A stretch of DNA of 64,000 nucleotides, from NCBI GenBank assembly GCA_023957015.1, contig JAMLHR010000008.1, positions 17,385 to 81,384 of the forward strand, written 5' to 3'. The translations under genes and the position numbers were made by a program. The stretch is from Thermomicrobiales bacterium (GTDB lineage Bacteria > Chloroflexota > Chloroflexia > Thermomicrobiales > UBA6265). Below the pieces are notes generated by a model. That model worked only from the letters and a program-made list of their open reading frames with translations, did not search any database and was not told the DNA's origin. Positions 1-7,938 of this stretch are shown here, piece by piece (the stretch's first letter is position 1; each line of letters starts with the position of its first letter).

Positions 1-233
1 TAGCCGCGCATGCGCTGGGCACGGGCGAACACATCCGGAATCGAGAAGGCGAACCAGTGGCCGACATGGAGCACACCGGATGGATACGGGTACATCGTCA
101 GGCTCATCCAATTCGGCTTGTCCGAATGATTCGCCGCCTTGTAGATGGCGGATTCCTGCCAGCGAGCCCGCCACTTTGGTTCAATCACGGCTGGATCGTA
201 GCCGGTCTGGATCTGGTCAGTAATATCTGTCAC
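1..233 (-). CDS. leuS: Leucyl-tRNA synthetase, N-terminal part (runs off the window)
   Basis: This class I aminoacyl-tRNA synthetase charges tRNA-Leu in the cytoplasm. Only the first 77 codons lie in the window. Reading the minus strand from a GTG at 233 gives a protein with YDPAVIEPKWRARWQ near residue 11 and MTMYPYPSGVLHVGHW-type sequence (seen as MYPYPSGVLHVGHW) near residue 50, the HIGH-class signature in its LeuRS form. A GGGAG ribosome-binding site lies a few bases upstream of the GTG. The gene follows a T-box leader with a leucine specifier codon, which independently supports leucine specificity. The rest of the gene lies to the left of the window. Confidence 0.93.
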   Translation of the reverse strand, partial: MTDITDQIQTGYDPAVIEPKWRARWQESAIYKAANHSDKPNWMSLTMYPYPSGVLHVGHWFAFSIPDVFARAQRMRG

Positions 234-252
234 TGCATACTCCCTTAAACGC

Positions 253-283
253 AAAAACGCCTCATCCCCTGTCAGGGACGAAG
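253..283 (-). terminator. T-box attenuator terminator before leuS
   Basis: CTTCGTCCC pairs with GGGGATGAGG in a minus-strand hairpin followed closely by TTTTT (257-253). It lies just after the T-box core, the normal place for the competing terminator. Confidence 0.8.
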
Positions 284-333
284 ACGTCTACACGCTCCGC
301 GGTACCACCCCGCTTGATCGATCTCGCCATTCT

Positions 334-409
334 TGGTGGAGCCGAGGGGACTCGAACCCCTGACCCCCACACTGCCAGTGTGGTGCTCTCCCAGCTGAGC
401 TACGGCCCC
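334..409 (-). tRNA. tRNA-Ala (GGC anticodon)
   Basis: The 76-base minus-strand sequence folds as a complete cloverleaf: acceptor stem GGGGCCG pairing with CGGCTCC, a D arm, anticodon stem CCACA/TGTGG around loop CTGGCAG (anticodon GGC), and TTCGAGT in the T loop. The 3' CCA is encoded. The acceptor stem contains the G3:U70 wobble pair, the main identity element for alanyl-tRNA synthetase. No promoter is visible between this gene and the T-box Stem I just upstream, so it is probably made as part of the leuS leader and released by RNase P and 3' processing. Confidence 0.95.
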
Positions 410-606
410 AAGCTGCGCGAAACTGATCCGCTCTTTCTCCCTGATAACGGTGGGTCACCGGCAAGGACTACTGCGTTCACCCCTGCTGCTCACGGACGAG
501 TTCGATCCAAATATCGCCTCGCACCGTCCGGCGACTCTCTAGAGACGGATCTACTACTTCCGGTCATCGCGCGCTCGTTCCGGGTATTCCCGTTCGGAGC
601 AAAAGC

Positions 607-636
607 AGTATAGGCGTTCCCGCTCACCGTCGTCAA
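607..636 (-). promoter_or_regulatory. Promoter of the T-box/tRNA-Ala/leuS transcript
   Basis: Minus-strand -35 TTGACG (636-631) and -10 TATACT (612-607) are separated by 18 bases. The expected start near 600 places the whole T-box Stem I and the tRNA-Ala gene in one transcript. Confidence 0.7.
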
Positions 637-756
637 TGCGAAAATGGGGACAGATCACACTTTGGCGCGGTTCAGCGCTGCTCACACTCCGGGAGACCGA
701 CACATGGATAAACTCACGCTCGATGTCAATGAGGCGATCACGCGAATGTCCACACG

Positions 757-1338
757 ATGTCAGCGGCGCGAGACACCGCCGTCAATAGAACGCGCACCAT
801 CGTCCGTCTGAGCGCCAATGCCGTGCGGTCGCTCCATCGCGGTGAGGACGCTTCCGCTACGCTGGCAGAGGCCGGTGCGATGCTGGAGGATGTGAAGCGG
901 TACACGTCGGATTACCCCTCCGTGTACTGGGCTGGCTATGTCCAGGATGCGATGAAGGAGTATGCGGAAGCGCTGATCACCCAGGCACTGCTCAATGGAA
1001 CTGCGGTCCCCGATGCCCGAGCTATTGGGGTCGAGGATCCCGCCTGGCTGAATGGATTGGCGGAAGCGGCGAGCGAACTCAGACGCGATGTCCTGGATAC
1101 GCTACGCCACGATCACACGGATCAGGCCGAGCAACTCCTGGCAAACATGGAGCAGGTCTATGACCTGTTGATCACCGTCGATTTTCCGGACTCGATCACA
1201 GGTGGACTCCGCCGCACGACCGATCAGTTCAGGGCTGTGCTGGAACGCACCCGAGGGGATGTAACGATGAGCATCCGCCAGGCACGGCTTGAGAGGGCGT
1301 TAGGTGCAGCGGAAGCCAGGATCTCTGACGCCGATTAG
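757..1338 (+). CDS. Translin-family protein, probably with a frameshifted 5' end
   Basis: The 193-residue all-helical protein resembles bacterial and archaeal translin homologues, which bind single-stranded nucleic acid; the bacterial role is unknown. Typical segments are IVRLSANAVRSLHRGED (about 15-31), YVQDAMKEYAEAL (about 62-74), and near the C-terminus the FPDSI and LERTRGDVT motifs. The ATG at 757 has no clear ribosome-binding site. A better start is the ATG at 704 (GGGAG upstream), whose frame reads MDKLTLDVNEAITRMSTR before it would have to slip back by one base near 757 to join this frame. That is what a one-base deletion would give. The gene overlaps the end of the convergent DUF192 gene by four bases. 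Confidence 0.75.
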   Translation: MSAARDTAVNRTRTIVRLSANAVRSLHRGEDASATLAEAGAMLEDVKRYTSDYPSVYWAGYVQDAMKEYAEALITQALLNGTAVPDARAIGVEDPAWLNGLAEAASELRRDVLDTLRHDHTDQAEQLLANMEQVYDLLITVDFPDSITGGLRRTTDQFRAVLERTRGDVTMSIRQARLERALGAAEARISDAD

Positions 1339-1838
1339 TTCGGGATACCTGGCACTCCACTCAGATCCACCGGCGTACCGGGTCCGTAGCCATGTGCCTT
1401 GAGCCATCCGGCATCCATCTCCAGCACGTAGGTTACCGGGACACCGGAGAGATATGTTTGGCGCTCACTATCGATCGTGCCTTCGGGGTCCGGGCAGACG
1501 GATTCCGCCGCACCCACAATACGACCATCCTCGATCCAGATGATATCCAGGCAAAATCGCATGCCTTTCATCCAGAATGTCTTCATATGCGGCTCAGAAC
1601 CGAGGAAGAGCATGCCATGATCCTCATCAAGGCCATTGCGATATCCCAATCCAAGCCGCTGCTGCTCGCTCGTCATGGCCAGGTCAACGGTCACCTCACG
1701 ATCTCCGACAAGGATCGTTGCCTGCTGTCTCCCCTCGGGCAAGGGACGTCGCCAGGGAGGGAGTGTTGCATCCTCAGCGTTCGCTATCGGACTCCAGATG
1801 GCGAACAACATTACGATGACGGCGATTACCTTAAGCAT
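1335..1838 (-). CDS. DUF192 secreted protein
   Basis: The 167-residue protein has a cleavable-looking signal peptide (hydrophobic residues 3-17, then ANAED) and a DUF192 domain over about residues 35-150, with the family core HMKTFWMKGMRFCLDIIW and an acidic-rich GLDEDHGMLF just before it. The domain's molecular role is unestablished. The ATG at 1838 is chosen because GGAGG precedes it at good spacing; longer readings add a basic stretch ahead of the signal peptide. The start overlaps the stop of the otsB-like gene by eight bases, so the two are probably translationally coupled. Confidence 0.85.
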   Translation of the reverse strand: MLKVIAVIVMLFAIWSPIANAEDATLPPWRRPLPEGRQQATILVGDREVTVDLAMTSEQQRLGLGYRNGLDEDHGMLFLGSEPHMKTFWMKGMRFCLDIIWIEDGRIVGAAESVCPDPEGTIDSERQTYLSGVPVTYVLEMDAGWLKAHGYGPGTPVDLSGVPGIPN

Positions 1839-2643
1839 GCTGATCCTCCAATATCGCCGCGACTTCGGTGATCGTCTGAATAAACTCCCCGACTGAAGGA
1901 ACAATCACATCGGCATAGATGGCGACATCCGGGTGGGAATCGACAGTAACGACCCCAACCGAGAGCGTATGTTTGCCTTGTTGGCGCATTTCTGCCAGCG
2001 AGCGGAAGCCATCGACATCGGTCACATCGTCGCCTGCGAAAACGACGGCCTGCAAGTCGTGCTTACGGATGAGTTCAACCAGCGCGGTCCCCTTCGAGAC
2101 ATGCTCCTTCGGCCGAAACTCGACGATCATCTTGCCAAAGGTGACTCGCAGGTCGTTCTCCTCAGCCAACGGCACCACAATCGGCAGCAGCGCACTCTCA
2201 ACCGTAGCGGGGTCGGCGGTGTTACGAAAGTGGACGGTGCTACTGAGGAGCTTGTTCTCCCAAATCATCCCCTCGGTATCGATCGCGCCCTCGATCTGGC
2301 GCTGTGTCTCACTCATGACATGGTTGATGGCTTCGATAGCGCGAACACCAGCGGGATGATCGGTGCGGCTCCCCTTCTCCCACCATTCGAGGCCATGGTT
2401 GCCAACGACCGTGTAATCGTCGATCGGAAGCATCGTCGCCACGGAGTCCACCGCGCGACCGGTGATAATGCCAGCAGCCGCTACATGGTGAGAGATGGTG
2501 CGGAGCGCCTCGGCGGCTCCGGGATAGGCGAAGGCCGATTCCGGTGTCGGCGCGATCTCGCTCAGCACACCATCGAAATCGGAGAAGAATCCAGCCGGAG
2601 ATGAGGTAAGCACCTCGAGCATACGATCACGAACTGTCGACAT
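1831..2643 (-). CDS. otsB: Trehalose-6-phosphate phosphatase
   Basis: The 270-residue HAD-superfamily protein is predicted to dephosphorylate trehalose 6-phosphate to trehalose. Motif I FFSDFDGVLSEIAP (about residues 19-32) supplies the nucleophile and acid/base aspartates. The cap region contains VVGNHGLEWW, typical of OtsB, and VVFAGDDVTDVDGF near residue 203 is motif IV with the Mg-binding aspartates. Length is normal for a stand-alone OtsB. No trehalose-phosphate synthase is in the window. It lies between a secreted protein gene upstream (14-base gap) and the DUF192 gene, forming a three-gene minus-strand operon. Confidence 0.92.
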   Translation of the reverse strand: MSTVRDRMLEVLTSSPAGFFSDFDGVLSEIAPTPESAFAYPGAAEALRTISHHVAAAGIITGRAVDSVATMLPIDDYTVVGNHGLEWWEKGSRTDHPAGVRAIEAINHVMSETQRQIEGAIDTEGMIWENKLLSSTVHFRNTADPATVESALLPIVVPLAEENDLRVTFGKMIVEFRPKEHVSKGTALVELIRKHDLQAVVFAGDDVTDVDGFRSLAEMRQQGKHTLSVGVVTVDSHPDVAIYADVIVPSVGEFIQTITEVAAILEDQHA

Positions 2644-2657
2644 GAGATAAATCCCTG

Positions 2658-3299
2658 CTAGCTAGACGGTGTATACACATGCACCGAGTAATCGGTCATC
2701 GAAATCCAGACATCAATGACCACATCCTGCTGCTCCACCGCGATATGCGCGTACACGGAGCCGGCTTCAGTCGTGGGTGGGCCAAACGGCATCTGCGGCG
2801 TGTTGGTCTTGATGGTTACACCACCCGCCGCGGTCAACAAAAGGTCGTCGGTGAAGCCATAGGTGATCAAGGCATCATAGACCAGCGACATCCTGAATCG
2901 ATCCGGCGCGAGCGTGGGGATGAGCTTGGGATCAACCTCCACCGGGTCAACCAGGCCGGTATCCGTCTCATAGAATGCCTGGGCGGATTCGGAGAAGAAC
3001 ACACCTTCCCACTTCACACCGGTGACAAACAGCGGACAGCCCAGACGCAGAGTGTAGAGGCGTGAATCCTTCTGCCACTGCTGCGCTTCCTCAGTCGCGC
3101 GTTTCACGCCTGGTTCGATGGTGTCATCAATGGATTTGAGATCACGCACCCGCAGACGACTATCGGCGCAGGCAGCGTTTTCGTCTGTGGAGAAACCACC
3201 GGCGGGTGTGGAATCCTGCGCGTTGACGACTGGTACCACGCTCAGACAGAGAACCATCACCAGTAAGAGAAACGATCTGAAACGAGTGCCTAACGCCAT
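2658..3299 (-). CDS. Secreted protein of unknown function
   Basis: The 213-residue protein begins MALGTRFRSFLLLVMVLCLS and has a signal peptide with likely cleavage after VVNAQ. The mature part is acidic, with two cysteines, and I recognise no domain in it. The ATG at 3299 is preferred over one seven codons upstream because GGGAG lies at suitable spacing. It is the first gene of a probable operon with otsB and DUF192. Its export suggests a cell-surface role, but nothing more specific is visible. Confidence 0.75.
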   Translation of the reverse strand: MALGTRFRSFLLLVMVLCLSVVPVVNAQDSTPAGGFSTDENAACADSRLRVRDLKSIDDTIEPGVKRATEEAQQWQKDSRLYTLRLGCPLFVTGVKWEGVFFSESAQAFYETDTGLVDPVEVDPKLIPTLAPDRFRMSLVYDALITYGFTDDLLLTAAGGVTIKTNTPQMPFGPPTTEAGSVYAHIAVEQQDVVIDVWISMTDYSVHVYTPSS

Positions 3300-3477
3300 A
3301 AAATCTCCCAGGTACAACACGCGCCGTATTCGCTACCAGTATAGATAGGAATGGGATCGGACAATGGGCTTCGCATGACGAAGTTTGCTGGTACACTGCA
3401 TTTCGTGAAGTTACGGTATTTCTTGTAGTGTTGGCCGCCAGCTTCGTCTGCGGCTCATGATCCAGAGGATCCTCCAC

Positions 3478-4680
3478 ATGCGCCTATTCAACTCTCAGTC
3501 GCAGCAGATCGAGGAATTCGTCGTTGACGACGATAACGTAGGTATCTACGTTTGTGGTGTCACGCCCTACGATACAACCCATATCGGTCATGCGTTCACC
3601 TTTCTCACCTTCGATGTGCTGGTGCGATACCTCCGTTTTCAAGGCTACAACGTTACCTATGTGCAGAACGTAACCGATATCGACGATGACATCATCCGCA
3701 AGTCGCGAGAGCGAGGTATGAGCTGGCGCGAACTCGGTGATTCGGAAACGAATCAGTACCTCACCGATATGAGGAACATGAACGCGATCCCGTTCGATCA
3801 CTACACCGCCGCCACCGCACATATTCCGGAAATGATCGAGTTGATCCAGGTTCTTCTGGACAAAGGTTTCGCCTACCAGGCGGGTGGGAGCGTCTATTTC
3901 TCGGTCGGAAAGTCCGCCGATTTCGGTAAGCTCAGTCACCTGCCCCAATCCGAGTGGCTGCCAACAGCCAATGAGCGTGGGAACAATCCCAACGATCCCA
4001 ACAAACAGGATCCCCTGGACTTCGTGCTCTGGCAGGCGGCCCAACCCGGTGAACCCACCTGGGAAACGCCATGGGGCGAAGGGCGACCTGGTTGGCATAT
4101 CGAGTGCACGGCGATGGCGCAGAAGTACCTGGGTGATACCTTCACGATCCATGGCGGTGGCTACGATCTGATCTTCCCGCACCACGAGTGCGAGATCGCC
4201 CAGGCGGAGAATGCGACGGGCAAGGCTCCATACGTTCAGTACTGGATGCACGCCGCGATGGTCGACTATCAGGGTGAGAAGATGAGCAAATCTCTCGGCA
4301 ACCTGGTCTATATCCGTAACCTGCTGCAGGAATACACCCCGGATGCGGTTCGTATGAGCCTGCTTGACCATCACTATCGTTTCCGCTGGGAGTTCCTTGA
4401 TGAGGATATGCCCCGCTACGCGGCAAACGCGGCGGCGCTGGCCGCGGCGGCGAGCCAGGTGTCTGGTGGCGGTGAGGTACTGGATGCCGACCCATACCGC
4501 GAGCGCTTCCTTGCAGCCATGGACAACGATCTGGACACCATCGCTGCCGTTGCAGCACTGGACGCTCTGGCGGAAGAGATCATGCAGCAGCCAGGTGCGG
4601 ACACACGATCCGCTCAGGAAACGCTACGCGAACTGGCATTACTGCTCGGTTTAACCCTGGAAAACTCCCTGGTCGCCTGA
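3478..4680 (+). CDS. cysS: Cysteinyl-tRNA synthetase (short form; MshC-type cysteine ligase is the alternative)
   Basis: This class I synthetase activates cysteine with ATP. Its HIGH motif is THIGHAFTF (about residue 35), and KMSKSLGN lies near residue 270. Zinc ligands are visible: YVCGVTPYD, HIECTAMA and FPHHECEIAQ. At 400 residues it is shorter than usual CysS (about 460) because the C-terminal tRNA-binding region is reduced. THIGHA and KMSKSLGNLV also resemble MshC, which joins cysteine to GlcN-Ins in mycothiol synthesis. With no other mycothiol gene in view I favour a lineage-specific CysS. The ATG at 3478 has AGAGGA upstream; an ATG at 3457 has no such site. Confidence 0.75.
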   Translation: MRLFNSQSQQIEEFVVDDDNVGIYVCGVTPYDTTHIGHAFTFLTFDVLVRYLRFQGYNVTYVQNVTDIDDDIIRKSRERGMSWRELGDSETNQYLTDMRNMNAIPFDHYTAATAHIPEMIELIQVLLDKGFAYQAGGSVYFSVGKSADFGKLSHLPQSEWLPTANERGNNPNDPNKQDPLDFVLWQAAQPGEPTWETPWGEGRPGWHIECTAMAQKYLGDTFTIHGGGYDLIFPHHECEIAQAENATGKAPYVQYWMHAAMVDYQGEKMSKSLGNLVYIRNLLQEYTPDAVRMSLLDHHYRFRWEFLDEDMPRYAANAAALAAAASQVSGGGEVLDADPYRERFLAAMDNDLDTIAAVAALDALAEEIMQQPGADTRSAQETLRELALLLGLTLENSLVA

Positions 4681-4711
4681 TTGGCGAGCGATAGTATCGA
4701 GGCGGTATACT
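4681..4711 (+). promoter_or_regulatory. Candidate promoter of the rpsF operon
   Basis: TTGGCG (4681-4686) and TATACT (4706-4711) are 19 bases apart, immediately after the cysS stop codon. The long spacing lowers confidence. Confidence 0.45.
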
Positions 4712-4785
4712 GATCCGTCGGGGCCTTGCAGTGCATGGTTCCTGTTCTGTTATGTGTGAGCGGCGGAGCCGCCCCACCTTTCTCT

Positions 4786-4804
4786 GCCGTCAATCGATGA
4801 CGGC
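4786..4804 (+). promoter_or_regulatory. Hairpin in the rpsF leader, possible S6:S18 autoregulatory element
   Basis: GCCGTCA and TGACGGC form a perfect 7-bp stem with a five-base loop, ending 24 bases before the rpsF start and followed by GGAAACC. A second hairpin (GGCGG/CCGCC) lies near 4761-4774. Autoregulation of rpsF operons by the S6:S18 complex binding such leaders is known in several phyla, but the diagnostic bulge could not be confirmed here. Confidence 0.35.
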
Positions 4805-4828
4805 GGAAACCCAAAGGAAGGAAACCTT

Positions 4829-5320
4829 TTGGAAACCTCTCAATACATCAAGGCGCGCCAGTATGAGCTGATGGTCATCCTGGTGCCAGATCAGCCAGAA
4901 GCCGAAATGCAGGCCGCAGTCGAAGCCTTTGTTGGATATATCACCGACGAGAACGGCACGATCGATAGTCTCTCCACAGATTCCCCGTGGGGTCGCCGTC
5001 GACTCGCCTACACCATTCGTCACGAGGGTGTTGATTATCGTGACGGCTTCTATGCCCTGGCCTATTTCACCGCCATGCCGGATGCGATCAGCAACATCGA
5101 GCGCGAGCTGAAGCTGGACACCAACGTGATCCGCTACCTGCTTCTCTCCTATGACGAGAACATGGGCGAGAAGGTCGATGAGACCGCCGTTGAGGCCGAA
5201 GATGAGGAAGCAGAAGCTGAGGTCGAAGTGACCGAAGAGGTTGCGGAGGAAGCGACTGCCGAAGAGCCAGTCGCCGAAGAAGAAGCTGCAGCCGACGAGG
5301 AAGATGCGGTCGCAGAGTAA
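4829..5320 (+). CDS. rpsF: 30S ribosomal protein S6 with acidic C-terminal tail
   Basis: Residues 1-105 are the S6 fold (YELMVILVP at 11-19, DSPWGRRRLAYTIRHE near 51, YFTAMPDAISNIERELKLD near 81). S6 sits in the small-subunit platform with S18. A roughly 60-residue tail made almost only of Glu, Ala, Val and Asp follows, much longer than in most bacteria. The start is a TTG with GGAAGG upstream. It heads the operon rpsF-ssb-rpsR, the common order, with a 21-base gap to ssb. Leader hairpins may mediate autoregulation. Confidence 0.95.
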   Translation: METSQYIKARQYELMVILVPDQPEAEMQAAVEAFVGYITDENGTIDSLSTDSPWGRRRLAYTIRHEGVDYRDGFYALAYFTAMPDAISNIERELKLDTNVIRYLLLSYDENMGEKVDETAVEAEDEEAEAEVEVTEEVAEEATAEEPVAEEEAAADEEDAVAE

Positions 5321-5341
5321 CCGTATCGGAAGGAGCCCCGC

Positions 5342-5848
5342 ATGAGTTTCGCCAAAGTCGCAATTGTTGGCCGTTTGGGCCAGGATCCTGAATCTCGGTA
5401 TCTTCAGTCGGGACGCCTCGTCGTTTCGTTCTCGATGGCCGCTGATGGGCGACGACGGAGCGGTGGCGAGCAACCGACGACCACCTGGTTCCGCGTGAGC
5501 GCGTTTGGCGAACAGGCCGAACGACTCGCAAATATGGTTCAGCGTGGGTATATCGCCAAGGGACGCCAGCTCTATGTTGAAGGTCAGTTGGAAGCCCGCC
5601 AGTATCAGGGTAACGATGGCCAGATGCGCACGTCCCTTGATGTGAACCTGTCCGATTGGCAGTTCATTGGCAGCGGTCAGCAGGATCAGCAAGGGGGCCA
5701 GGGCGGCGGCAACTACCAGAACCGCGCAAGCAACACTGGTGAGTTTGATCCCAGCCAGGGTGGCGGTAGCAGCTACGGTGGCTCCGATTACGGCAATCAG
5801 TACGGCTCTGACGACGATCAGAGCGATTTGAACGACGTGCCGTTCTAG
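5342..5848 (+). CDS. ssb: Single-stranded DNA-binding protein
   Basis: The 168-residue SSB has an OB-fold over about residues 1-110 (SFAKVAIVGRLGQDPE at 2-17, STTWFRVSAFG-like TTWFRVSAFGEQAE near 50), then a Gly/Gln-rich linker and the acidic tip DLNDVPF. The DVPF end is the conserved peptide that recruits replication and repair proteins. Coating of single-stranded DNA in replication and recombination is its known role. AAGGAG precedes the ATG. It lies between the two ribosomal genes, with 32 bases before rpsR. Confidence 0.96.
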   Translation: MSFAKVAIVGRLGQDPESRYLQSGRLVVSFSMAADGRRRSGGEQPTTTWFRVSAFGEQAERLANMVQRGYIAKGRQLYVEGQLEARQYQGNDGQMRTSLDVNLSDWQFIGSGQQDQQGGQGGGNYQNRASNTGEFDPSQGGGSSYGGSDYGNQYGSDDDQSDLNDVPF

Positions 5849-5880
5849 TCAGCGGCATTTAGGAAACCAGGGATAGATCA

Positions 5881-6222
5881 ATGACAGACACACACAATTC
5901 TGAGAACTCGGAATCCCGTCCAAGCCGCTTCGGTGGCGCTCAGGGCGGAGCTCGCGGTGGTGCTCGCCGTCCCGGTGGCGGTGGTGGCCGCGGCAACTTC
6001 GGCGGTCGCCGCAAGGTTTGCCAGTACTGCGCGGATAACATTCGCCACGTTGATTACAAGGATCTCGCCCGTCTTCGCCGCCACGTCGGTGAGCGTGGCA
6101 AGATCGAACCGCGGCGTAAGCTGGGCACCTGCGCCCGACATCAGCGTTCGGTAACAGTTGCGATCAAGCGCGCCCGCTATATCGCCCTGTTGCCGTTCAC
6201 CAGCAGCGCTCCGCGCGGATAG
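5881..6222 (+). CDS. rpsR: 30S ribosomal protein S18 with Gly/Arg-rich N-terminal extension
   Basis: The S18 core begins near residue 44 with [10 protein letters not shown] and includes the [17 protein letters not shown] signature. The CxxC pair and the downstream Cys and His look like a zinc-binding form of S18. The first 43 residues are an unusual disordered Gly/Arg/Ala tract, so the protein (113 residues) is longer than typical S18 (about 75-80). It is the last gene of the rpsF-ssb-rpsR operon, and its product binds beside S6 in the small-subunit platform. Confidence 0.95.
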   Translation: MTDTHNSENSESRPSRFGGAQGGARGGARRPGGGGGRGNFGGRRKVCQYCADNIRHVDYKDLARLRRHVGERGKIEPRRKLGTCARHQRSVTVAIKRARYIALLPFTSSAPRG

Positions 6223-6344
6223 TCCGCCAGCAACTATGGCTTGAATGGCGCGCTTCAGGGGTTGGACGATTCATCCCGTGATGCGCGCCATTCTCATATA
6301 TCGTTTGCGGCTCTTCGGAGCATCGTCGCCACATGAGGACACAG

Positions 6345-7850
6345 ATGAGTGACGAGAACAACCAACGTCCGGCCGGCAATGCTCCTCGGGGATCCAGTCG
6401 AAACCAGCCAACGAGCAAACAATCTCGCCCCAAGCGAGGGAGCACGGGATCGGCTGCACCTCGAAAGTACATGACCCAGCAGCAGAAAGAAGCGATGTAT
6501 CAGCGCTGGCTCTACATCGGTCTTGGTGTGGCGGCAGCGGTCATCGTGCTGGCACTCGGTGCGGGCGCCCTCTGGCAGTACCGCATCATGCCCAACCAGG
6601 TTGTGGCATCGGTCAATGGCCAGGAGATCACGCGCAGGGATTACTGGAAGTATCAGAACATCTCTCTGTACAACCAGGCCCGTCTCTATGAAGAGCTGGC
6701 CCTGCAGTACACCGGTCAGGAACAATCGCAGTTCCTCCTCTACTCCGCTCAACTGGATGCTGCTCGCAAGGACGTCAAGGGTACTACCGATGTGAGCGAG
6801 GCAACGCTGACCCAGATGATCGAAGATCAGCTGTACATCAGCGCGGCAGAGGAACAGGGCGTGGATATGAGCATGCCCGTGCTGCGACAGCAGGCGCTGA
6901 ACAGCTTCGCACCCAGCGACACGCCAATCGTGACACCGATTCCGTCCCCGACGCTTATCCCGGAACGGGCTGAGTGGGCGACACAGACGGCCGAGGCTAT
7001 CCAAACCCAGGAAGCGGAACAGGCGGCCATGCTCGGTACACCGATGGCCACACCTGTAGGTGTTGGCACACCGGGAGCAACGCCGGTCGTAGATCCGACG
7101 CCGGATATGACCGCGATCACCTCCACTGCCGAGAGCGACTATCAGGCATTCGTCAACGATGTGCTGCCCGAAGCTGGCCTGACCGAGGAGCAATATCTCA
7201 ACCTCTTTGCCAAGCCACTTGTGGCCAGAGACCATGTCAATGCCGAAATCGTGGCAGGTGTGCCACAATCAGCACCGCAGGTTGATGTGGCACACATCCT
7301 GGTCAATACCGAGGAACTCGCCAACGAGATCGAAGGTAAGCTGCAGAGCGGTGAGCTGACATTCCAGGATGCCGTTGCGATTTACTCGCAGGACACGGCC
7401 ACCTCCACCAACGATGGCAAGCTCGGATGGGTTGCCGAAGGCGAGCTGCCGGAGGAGCTGGATGCTGTCATCTTCACGATGCAAGCGGGTGATGTCTCCG
7501 CCCCGATTCAGTCCAGTTATGGTTGGCATATCGTGCAAGTGATCGACACGGACGAGGATCGCGCCCTGACAACCAGTCAGTATGATGCGGCCGTTGCCCG
7601 AGCGAAATCCGACATGCTGGATGCTCAGCGAGCTAATGCCGAGATCAAGTCTGACTTCTACAACCCAACACCGACAGCGACCTCGACGGTCTTCACACCG
7701 CCGGTCAACGCGCCAACTCCAGTTGTCGCAACACCTGTCATGGCGCCAGATCTGAGCGCGACGCCGATCGCCGGACCGACGTTCATCCAGGCATCGCCAG
7801 AAGCATCGCCGGTTGGATCACCAGTCGCATCGCCTTCTGCGACACCGTAA
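6345..7850 (+). CDS. Membrane-anchored parvulin-type peptidyl-prolyl isomerase (PrsA/SurA-like)
   Basis: The 501-residue protein has a cytoplasmic basic N-terminus, one membrane segment (about 59-82, LYIGLGVAAAVIVLALGAGA), a SurA-N-like helical region beginning VVASVNGQEITRRDYW, and a parvulin domain near residues 310-415 (AHILVNTEEL, LGWVAEGELP, GWHIVQV). Such proteins fold secreted proteins outside the membrane. A Thr/Pro-rich stretch full of ATPVGVGTPGATP-like repeats splits the N-domain, and the C-terminal about 50 residues are a Pro/Ser/Thr-rich tail. The ATG at 6345 is preferred over 6333 because an AGGA-type site precedes it. Confidence 0.85.
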   Translation: MSDENNQRPAGNAPRGSSRNQPTSKQSRPKRGSTGSAAPRKYMTQQQKEAMYQRWLYIGLGVAAAVIVLALGAGALWQYRIMPNQVVASVNGQEITRRDYWKYQNISLYNQARLYEELALQYTGQEQSQFLLYSAQLDAARKDVKGTTDVSEATLTQMIEDQLYISAAEEQGVDMSMPVLRQQALNSFAPSDTPIVTPIPSPTLIPERAEWATQTAEAIQTQEAEQAAMLGTPMATPVGVGTPGATPVVDPTPDMTAITSTAESDYQAFVNDVLPEAGLTEEQYLNLFAKPLVARDHVNAEIVAGVPQSAPQVDVAHILVNTEELANEIEGKLQSGELTFQDAVAIYSQDTATSTNDGKLGWVAEGELPEELDAVIFTMQAGDVSAPIQSSYGWHIVQVIDTDEDRALTTSQYDAAVARAKSDMLDAQRANAEIKSDFYNPTPTATSTVFTPPVNAPTPVVATPVMAPDLSATPIAGPTFIQASPEASPVGSPVASPSATP

Positions 7851-7856
7851 GACGGC

Positions 7857-7889
7857 ATAGCGGATATCGCCAGTGGCGATATCCGCTAT
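7857..7889. terminator. Perfect 15-bp inverted repeat after the isomerase gene
   Basis: Arms ATAGCGGATATCGCC and GGCGATATCCGCTAT flank a 3-base loop. There is no T run after it on the plus strand, so it may be a factor-dependent terminator or mRNA-stabilising hairpin. It ends 49 bases before the next gene's GTG start. Confidence 0.55.
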
Positions 7890-7938
7890 GATTACTGGCA
7901 GAGCAGCATCAGTTGTGGCGAGAGAGGATTCTGCATTC

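Larger units (their letters stand above)
234..600 (-). promoter_or_regulatory. Leucine-specific T-box leader of leuS, interrupted by a tRNA-Ala gene
   Basis: On the minus strand the leader shows the T-box landmarks in order: AGTAGTAG at about 558-551, AGAGAGTCG with the distal-loop GGACGGTGCGAGG at 540-517, GAACTCGTCCGTGAGC at 503-488 with specifier CTC (Leu) at 500-498, AGTAGTCC near 472-465, an ACCGTTATC element near 452-444, the T-box core GGGTGGTACCGCGG at 310-297, and an intrinsic terminator ending in five T. Uncharged tRNA-Leu should favour the antiterminator and allow leuS transcription. The oddity is that a complete tRNA-Ala gene (334-409) sits between the Stem I/II part and the antiterminator, where a short Stem III linker is usual. 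Specifier assignment follows the known position after GAA in this class and agrees with the downstream gene. Confidence 0.88.

Noticed and set aside
757..757. Programmed frameshift in the translin-like gene
   Set aside because: No slippery heptamer or downstream structure is evident; a one-base indel is simpler.
7857..7889. Operator or insertion site in the perfect 15-bp hairpin
   Set aside because: Its place right after a stop codon fits a terminator or mRNA-end hairpin; no flanking repeats suggest a mobile element.
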